NCBI GenBank assembly: GCA_900074885.1
Contig: FJUW01000001.1
Coordinates: 434,001-498,000, forward strand
Origin: Rhynchosporium graminicola
Taxonomy: Eukaryota > Ascomycota > Leotiomycetes > Helotiales > Ploettnerulaceae
Length of the DNA: 64,000 nucleotides
Reading direction: 5' to 3'
The notes under the pieces are model-generated. The model was given only the letters and a program-made list of their open reading frames with translations, was not told the DNA's origin and searched no databases. Position 1 is the stretch's first letter; each line of letters opens with the position of its first letter. The translations under genes and the position numbers were made by a program. This document shows, one piece after another, positions 56,992-64,000 of this stretch.

Positions 56992-58193
56992 TAGATTTAA
57001 AGCTTCTAAACAGCTACTGAATGTATGTTCTATCTAGGATGATGATTGACGGCCAAGAATATCTTTTTCTTTTTACAGCTATGTGTGCGGTCACTCAGCA
57101 TGACTAGAGGTTTTATTTTCGTGCATGAACTGGGGGCACTTTGCATACACGTGAGACGTGTGGGGGCGTACTTTTTCCGACTTGTATTAGGAATGGGGAT
57201 TTATATCACTGGGGAGAAGGTATGGAGTTAAGGATTATGATTTGGCATAACAAAATCGGCGTTCATATGCCTCGGTCAACATTATCTCAACGCGATCAAT
57301 CGTAGAGACAGAATTTACACGTCTGCAATGGATATCACATAACCCTGGAAGGAGGCTACTGCTGTGCGTTGAGGAGCTTGTGTTAACTGTATTTGGAACT
57401 CTCAAAGGCTGCACTTCTTTCGAGGCTGCTTTTTTTCGTAGAAAGTGAAGAGATCGAATGTTGTTGACTATACTTCACGTAAAGTCCTCTTCGGGAATTT
57501 AGGTATGACTTCAGTAAATGTCCTGTGATGCCCCTGTGATTTTAAGTCGATATCCATGCAAATTGCCTTCATGTGTTGCCCGACATACCAGTTCTGGCAC
57601 GAATTCGCCTCGTTTCGTTTCCAACATACCTACGATAGACTGCAGCTGGGTTCTCGCAATAGCCGCCGCCAAATGTGAAGCGAGGCGGGAAACTTTTCAA
57701 ACAAAACAAAACACATCAATCCACAGTCTCATGCCAGTAAGCGACGACGTGCAACAACGGACTTGGAAATTAGAGCCTAATGTACGATGCAACCAATGCC
57801 TTTACAATACGACGTGCGACACGATAAGTCTGTTTTCGACATGGAATTCCCGAAATTGGAGGGAAGAGGGACTCTTGTTACTAAGGCTTGAACGACGATT
57901 TGAAAGACACGCGGGATTTGCTGCTAACCAACTCGCTACACTTTTTGGACGCGCAAGTGCTCTGAGTTGAACAATGGAATGCAAGTGAATAAATATTATA
58001 CAGCCAGCTTTTGGACTACATAATTATTCTTAGCTACCTGTCACATTAATTAACAGCTCATCTCTTAATATGACGTCACTAGATAGTTTCTGGTATGGTC
58101 AGCTGACACCGTGATGAGACACGAGACTTTGTCCTTATCAACCCAGCCCAGCCTCGTCAGCATATAACGATAACGACACAGAACAAGATCAAA
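56992..58193. other. 1.2 kb intergenic region
   Basis: 3' flank of the SUMO ligase gene and promoter of the SRAP gene. The plus frame at 57518-57970 has no recognisable domain and no clear codon bias; I do not call it. Confidence 0.45.
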
Positions 58194-59588
58194 ATGTGTG
58201 GACGATACGCATTGGCACTGGTGAGTTCTCTTCTCTTCCTATTTAGCGAAAGTATGAAAATCTAACCCCATCCAGCGGCCTCATCAGGTACGCGCATACC
58301 TGGAAGATGCAAGCATGCCTGTCTATGACGCGCCTGCAGATGATGCTGATGATGCTCCACGACAAAGCTACAACTTTGCTCCTGGCTACCATGGTCTTGT
58401 GTATCGCGCCGACACAGGAGACCATGGAGGAGGTCCTCAACAGCATGAGAAAGGCGAAGAAGAATCGACTGAACAAGGTACTGATCACTCTTCAGGATCT
58501 TCAGCTGAGCAAGGCGAGGTCCGTTATAAATTACAGTCCATGAAGTGGGGACTCATACCCTTTTGGACTAAACGTAATCCCGACTATGGATCTATGATGA
58601 AGACGATCAATTGTAGGGATGATTCGTTGGTCGAAAACAAGGGCATGTGGACGAGTATGAAGCAAAAGAAGAGGTGTGTCATTGTCTTCCAGGGCTTCTA
58701 TGAATGGTTGAAGAAAGGCAAGGAGAAGGTCCCTCATTATATCAAGCGGAAAGATGGTCAATTGATGTGTGTTGCCGGGCTTTGGGATTGTGTCCAGTAT
58801 GAGGGTTCGTCAAGATTCAGCTTCTGGGAGTTTATTAGCTGATCAAATATCTAGGTTCGGAACATAAACACTATACGTACACAATCATCACGACCGACTC
58901 CAACAAACAGCTCAAATTTCTTCATGATCGTATGCCTGTCGTTCTCGAGAATGGATCAAAGGAAATGCGGACTTGGCTTGATCCTGGAAGATATACATGG
59001 TCAAAGGAACTCCAAGGCTTACTAAAACCATATGAGGGAGAGCTCGAGGTTTATGCCGTCGCCAAGGATGTTGGAAAGGTCGGAAACAACTCTCCCACTT
59101 TCATCATTCCTGTTGCGAGTAGCGAGAACAAGTCAAACATCGCGAATTTCTTCGCCAAAGGACCGGCAAAAGGGGAGGCGAAGGTCGAAGATGAACCAAA
59201 GCAGAATACTAACAAGGATGAAAACTCGAAGCAGCAATTAAAGGATGAAGTGAAGGGAGAGGTCGATCCGCCAGTCATTAAGCACGAGGAAGGCGAAGAT
59301 CGCAAGACAGTCGACCACAATGGTACAGAAGACAATGCGCCTCTTCCTGTTCCAAAGGAGGAGGTCAGGCAAAGCATCAAACGAGAATTAGAAGATGCTC
59401 CAGATGTAATAAACGATGAACCACCCAAGAAGATTCCGAGAATATCTACCAGTCCAAGCAAAGCCGCTTCTCCAATAAAGTCTACCCGCAAGACGAGAAG
59501 TGCTACGAGCAACAACACTGCGAGTCCGACAAAGGCAACAGAGAAGGACAAAGGCAGTCAAAAGATCACCAGTTTCTTTGGAAAGTAA
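58194..59588 (+). CDS. SRAP-domain protein (HMCES/YedK family), abasic-site DNA-protein crosslink shield
   Basis: Three exons: MCGRYALAL from ATG 58194, then from about 58275, and the last from about 58855. Catalytic Cys2 is exposed after Met removal and, in the family, forms a thiazolidine crosslink with abasic sites in single-stranded DNA. Other SRAP residues match: TINCR (Asn), GFYEW (Glu) and LHDRMPVVL (His). A hydrophilic insert (HGGGPQQHEKGEEESTEQ) splits the domain near its start. The C-terminal 150 residues are charged and disordered. They carry two PCNA-box-like motifs, NIANFF (about 59133) and, at the very end, SQKITSFFGK. The protein should act in the nucleus at replication forks. 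Intact. Confidence 0.9.
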
Positions 59589-60344
59589 TTTATTGTTGGC
59601 AGGGGGGTTAGGTATAATGCGATGGCTGGTGTCGGGCGTTTTACTACAGCATATGTCTGATACCTCCCACTGGACTCGGTTTGACTTGCGGTTGTACTAC
59701 CAACAACGTTGCATTTCAGATCGAGCCAACTTCGTTTATTTTTTCAAAGTCTCTACACAGCTCGTTCCAAAAGGTAGTCGATACTTCGGTTTCTAAGTCG
59801 ATATTGAACGTACAGATGTAAGTTGATGACGTCACTTATCGGACTCAAATTCTTACAGGCTTTCGTCACATTGACTGCGGAACTTGTTAAAGTCTCGAAG
59901 TAGTTTCATGACTTCAATGTATGTCCAAGTTGAATCGTGAGGTAACCCGTTCCTACTGGAAACGATAGACATAGCGCTCCAAAACGTCACACCTCCCTCG
60001 ATCTCTGCCACTTTACATGACGTGTGATATCGCAAAGATCCTTGGGCTTCGGATTAGAAATCGACGAAAATCGGAATCACAAATGATAATATTGCAAGGT
60101 TACGTTGATCTTCAGAGTGAGGCATAGAGTAGTTGAATGTTGTTGGTTGTATTGCAGTACTAATTACTATGGAGAGTTAACAAAAGATATTATCTAGGAA
60201 TATCCGCATGGACCACGCATATGACTACAGTCACGTGACCCATACCAAACCCATATCCTCGCAACAGATAATACTCATGATTCAGAGTTATACGAGGTGA
60301 TGGTCTTTTTATATACAGAGCTCAACCATCAATCTAACCGCTAA
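59589..60344. other. Intergenic region between the SRAP and GH5 genes
   Basis: 3' flanks of the two convergent genes. No gene is supported. Confidence 0.4.
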
Positions 60345-61673
60345 CTAGCTAATTTCACACTCAATATGTTCAATAGAAGAGAAGGTCCTCCCATCACAGC
60401 CCAAAACATCGACCAAAGACATCGGTTCCAACGTTGTATAGACCTCTATCAATCATCGCTTTAGACAAGACTTTACAAGTAAAGTATCCTGGAAACTGGT
60501 TCCATTCCAAGCGGGTGACATGGTGAGCACTAATGCGGTCAGTCACACTTCTCATGCTCCAAAGATGTCCCAACTTACCATATGAGGAGTCAAAAGAGCC
60601 AGCACTCCATCCTACATATCCAAGGTACACATCACTGTTGGCACTGCTATTTGTCAGCCTCTGATGTGGTATGAAACTCCGTGTGTTACCTACTTGATAA
60701 ATGCAATTTGCTTGCAGAAGAAGTTGACACAAGAAGCAACATTTCCACCTCCACTCTCTGTGAGCAGAGCCTGGCGCTTATTCGTCTTTAGCCAAGTCGC
60801 CAATGGCTGGAAGGCGTCAGACACGTTATCAGTGACACATTCTGCGTGAGTTCCAGAGTTGTCGCTATCGAGGTACTTGTGCACATCGAAGATGAGTCCA
60901 GTAGTACTTCCATCCAGATTCTTGACCTTACTGAGCGCTGCTCCTGAGCCATTGGAAATGAACGTTTTGGCGGACGTGTACTCGTTTCCGGGTAAGAGAA
61001 CTATCTACTGTTAGAATATATGGATTTGTCATAGGTTTCGAGATGATTTACGCTTCTGGGATGTTGCTCCTGCAGTTCTGACAGCAGTGACCACTTTCTG
61101 CACAGTGTCTGCCCACGCGGTGATATTCACATCATGGGGCTCGTTCATTAAGCCAAAGATGAGCTTCGAATTCGACTTATACTTCGTAGCAAGCTGGGTC
61201 CACAGGCTCACGAATTGCGCATCGGCTGGACCACCTTGACCAATGATGCCTCCGTTCCACCTCGCGTAATTGTGAACATCAATAATACAGGTCGCGCCAG
61301 TTCCCAAACAGCCCTGGACTAGCAGGTCGTACTTCGCGAGATTCGCAGAGTTGAGTGTTCCACCGAGGTTACCAGCGACAAGATATTGCCAGCCGACTGG
61401 GAGGCGGAAAATGTTCATGCCATCTTCTTTGATGAAATGTTTCATCTGGCCCACGCCATCCGGCCCTCCCTGGCCTAGGATAGGTATGACGACTTCCGAT
61501 AATGTCTGAGTACCGTCTGTATGGCAGCCAAAGTCGAAGCCTGCAAGGTTTACACCGGCTATTGCTCTTGTTAGATATTTTCAGTGGTGAATATTTGGGT
61601 CTGCGTACCATATTGAGCTTGACCTGCTACCACACTAGCAAAAGCAACACCGGAAATAGATGAGAACTTCATT
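60345..61673 (-). CDS. Secreted endo-beta-1,4-glucanase, glycoside hydrolase family 5
   Basis: Signal peptide MKFSSISGVAFASVVAGQAQ from ATG 61673, then an intron and the mature start YAGVNLAGFDFGC. The GH5 subfamily 5 (Cel5A-like) signatures are all present: MNIFRLPVGWQYLV, IIDVHNYARWNG, the acid/base Glu in FGLMNEPHDV, FDVHKYLDSDNSGTH and the nucleophile Glu in ALLTESGGG. YVGWSAGSFDSSY is near the end. It would cut internal bonds of cellulose outside the cell. There is no cellulose-binding module at the N-terminus. The last exon is unsure: two acceptors give either a stop at 60394 or one at 60345, and neither gives the usual WTD-containing end. The catalytic part is intact. Confidence 0.85.
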
Positions 61674-62733
61674 GTCGACGGCTGGATCTTGCCAACGCTT
61701 GTGAAATACTACTGATAATCGGGAAGAAGGATTAATCAGAGGGGGTAGGCTTCTCTACGGCTTTTATAAATCTCCCATCTCTTTGATTTCCATTCTACTG
61801 GTAACATCTGGACCAGGGCCAGGCCTTTCGGACTGGCGGCATCGTGACGCACCCGAAAATATATTGGAGCCACGAATATCACGCTCATGTGAATCCGAAA
61901 CCTGACTGCAAGGTAGTTTTAGCGGAAACTAGCTTCCAAGCCGATATGATAGTCGGTCGTGGGTAGCATCTTGTCTCCTTGACTCTTTTGGCGAGTCCAG
62001 ATATGGACATGTTTCACCTTCATCAATTAATCAAAGGTAGAATTCGATTCGGCTCCTCATCCGATTAGGGTTACGATTCGGGGACTTGGGTCCAAATAAG
62101 CATACCATACACGCTTATCTAAGTTGACAGACAAGCATTGTCCTAGAAGTAGACTCAGATCACATGTGGGGTAGGAAGTCTGAGGAAGTGCAATCAAATA
62201 GACTTCGCTTGATGTCGCTTACCGTCTTTCTTACCCCTGAGATATTCAATGCCACAATGTTCCTGGATGAATGCTCCATGCCATCCACACCTGCAGGTCC
62301 CAGAATTCTCCGGACGCGCTCCTCCGTCAATACGCCACGCGCAGACAAGATTCCATCTGAAAGCCACAAATGAGAAGACAACTCTCCGGCACTGTACCTG
62401 CCGCACTATCGGCAGAAGCCTGCTCGGGGCCGTAGCCTTTGGGAAAGGCAGACCATGCATGTGTCAGGTCGTCTGATTTGATCATCATGTGGTGCTATCG
62501 TGGAGTGGGGATTTGAACGTTTTATATTGAGAGTCAGCTGTTTGCATGAAATTGGCCTCGACCTGAGAACCCCCGCGACGAATTAGATTAATACTAGGAG
62601 GGAGCACATTCCGCCTGCCTAATATGGTATCGGGGTTCACGGATATATTGCTTTTGTGATTCCATCAAGGTAATTTCTAGAGAGAAAGCCTCCTGTTTAT
62701 CCGTTGCAACTTGAAGTGTGCTACTGAACTTTT
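61674..62733. other. Intergenic region between the two glycoside hydrolase genes
   Basis: Promoter of the GH5 gene and 3' flank of the GH131 gene. Frames such as 62194-62460 minus are short and not supported. Confidence 0.4.
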
Positions 62734-63758
62734 CTATGCTGGTCCTGCAACAGATGTGGTCAAGGCTCCGTCCTCAATGTACACACCACTATAATACCAA
62801 TCTTCTGGTCCCCCGTCACTGACTCCAGCTTTTGGTAATCTCAAGACTCCTAGGTGCCAATCTGCTCCATTCTATCGAATGTAAGCATTGATCCAGAAGT
62901 GAACCGCATGGTCTTACTGATGATGTGCTGGTGGCGACTGGGCCAGCAGTTTGTATGAGTGGGTCTGCGCCAATCGAGTGATAGAACGTAACGCTATTTG
63001 CGCCGAAATCGATACCAAAGGCAACATTGTGCCAGACTTGGAGATGTCAGCTACAGTTTGGCATATGTAATTTTGGAAAGAACAAACCATCCGCAGTGAA
63101 ATTGGTACTCCATCTCGATTGACTTCCAGCGTACCATCTAAGCATTGGATCTGGGTTGTTTGTTGCGTGCCCATCTTCACCAGGTTAGCATTGAGACGTG
63201 CAACCCTGAAGGCTGCTACTCACTTATCCATCCAAACTTTAATTCAGTAAAGTGAGATTCGCTACAAACAGATCAGCAAAGGTGATATTCCAGACCCAAT
63301 GATGAAGCCCACAAGAAGCACACTTGGTGTTCGAAGGCCGCATTCGGCGCATTTGTCGAGGTATGCATGACACTGAAATGGTAGAAAAGTTTTCCTTTAT
63401 TGATAGCAGCTGCAGTTTGAGGTATCAACTCGGATCTCCACATGTCGCTGTTCCACTTTGCCGTGTTGTCAATGGTGAGTTTCAGCCCCAATGCATCCCT
63501 GACGGCTGGGTTCTTGTATGATGCAGATGTTGAGATGTATTTCGCCGTCGCGCCAGTACCGTGGATGTACCACTGATATGGACCATTTTGATTAGACCAA
63601 CTCCAATTGTTGATGGTTGAGATTGTATCTGAGGTGAATCTTCCGTCCCAGAGCACGGCCGCTTCACGCTGGTTAATTTTTGAATTCCAAAGGGGGAGAC
63701 TTCCTACCAAGACCGAGTTGACGAGAGTAGCCAAAGTAAACAGTGTAGACGACTGCAT
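62734..63758 (-). CDS. Secreted beta-glucanase, glycoside hydrolase family 131
   Basis: Signal peptide MQSSTLFTLATLVNSVLVGS from ATG 63758, then the family start AVLWDGRFTSDTISTINNWS. Further GH131 landmarks: SYKNPAVRDALGLKLTIDNT, SELIPQTAAAINKGKLFYHF, EHQVCF followed after an intron by ESHFTELKFGW, and the end NGADWHLGVLRLPKAG, DWYYSGVYIEDG. GH131 enzymes act on beta-1,3, beta-1,6 and beta-1,4 glucans and are common in plant-associated fungi. Introns near 63235-63300, 63180-63230, 63030-63090 and 62870-62920 are read from frame changes; exact edges are approximate. It lies in tandem with the GH5 gene on the same strand. Confidence 0.82.
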
Positions 63759-64000
63759 AATTGTGTCTATTACAATCGAGTACACGGAAACGAGATGGTT
63801 CCCAAAAGTTTAACGGGACTTAGTAGAGTTTTAATCGTCCTCTGATCATTATCCAATATAAGGTATTAGGCTATCGTCTGTTCGACACCCAAGCCCGTTA
63901 CTTGAGCATAAATTGGCGATAGGGTGCGCGATAGTGATCGCGGTAGCATTCTGGCAGAACGTACTGCTCGTAAATACCTCTTAAGTACCATCGAGTCACG

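Noticed and set aside
57518..57970. 150-codon plus frame
   Set aside because: No domain, no splice logic, and low-complexity flanks.
59051..59551. 166-codon minus frame with hydrophobic runs
   Set aside because: Complement of the Lys/Glu-rich SRAP tail.

Overview
This 64 kb window comes from a filamentous ascomycete (Pezizomycotina, probably a leotiomycete such as a member of the Helotiales; the class is an inference). It has short GT-AG introns with CTAAC-type branch points. Its proteins are typical of the group: an ERT1/acuK regulator, Fta7/CENP-Q, Boi-type SH3-SAM-PH, GH28, GH5 and GH131. One transposon is decayed by C-to-T/G-to-A change that looks like repeat-induced point mutation (RIP).

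Layout. 0.5-4.8 kb: eaf3 (chromodomain + MRG), split by a 2.9 kb intron-like insert that carries its own phase-0 exon series reading in frame into the MRG domain. 5.5-8.5 kb: mitochondrial ribosomal protein uL30m, a possible small coiled-coil gene and exocyst SEC6. 9.1-17.7 kb: kinetochore CENP-Q/Fta7, the gluconeogenesis regulator acuK/ERT1 and the meiotic SPO22/ZIP4 protein, all on the plus strand. 17.7-26 kb: a gene-poor, repeat-scarred stretch whose only clear gene is a secreted endopolygalacturonase (GH28). 26-34.8 kb: a TMEM135-like membrane protein, a bHLH transcription factor, Y-family DNA polymerase iota with a C-terminal ubiquitin-binding zinc finger, and an intron-containing tRNA-Leu(CAA). 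36.5-43 kb: two small membrane proteins with alike architecture, an alpha-arrestin with a PPxY motif and an MFS transporter. 44.0-46.7 kb: a pogo/Fot1-like DNA transposon with 88 bp terminal inverted repeats and a TA target duplication. 48-59.6 kb: a Boi-type polarity protein, a SIZ/PIAS SUMO ligase and an SRAP/HMCES-type DNA-protein crosslink protein with two PCNA-box-like motifs. 60.3-63.8 kb: a GH5 endoglucanase and a GH131 glucanase in tandem on the minus strand.

Most genes are single-copy housekeeping functions (chromatin, exocytosis, kinetochore, meiosis, DNA damage tolerance, SUMOylation). The three secreted enzymes (GH28, GH5, GH131) would act outside the cell on pectin, cellulose and beta-glucan, which fits a plant-associated or litter-degrading fungus. 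I see no bacterial-type operon, CRISPR array or biosynthetic cluster. The most unusual structure is the chimeric eaf3 locus.
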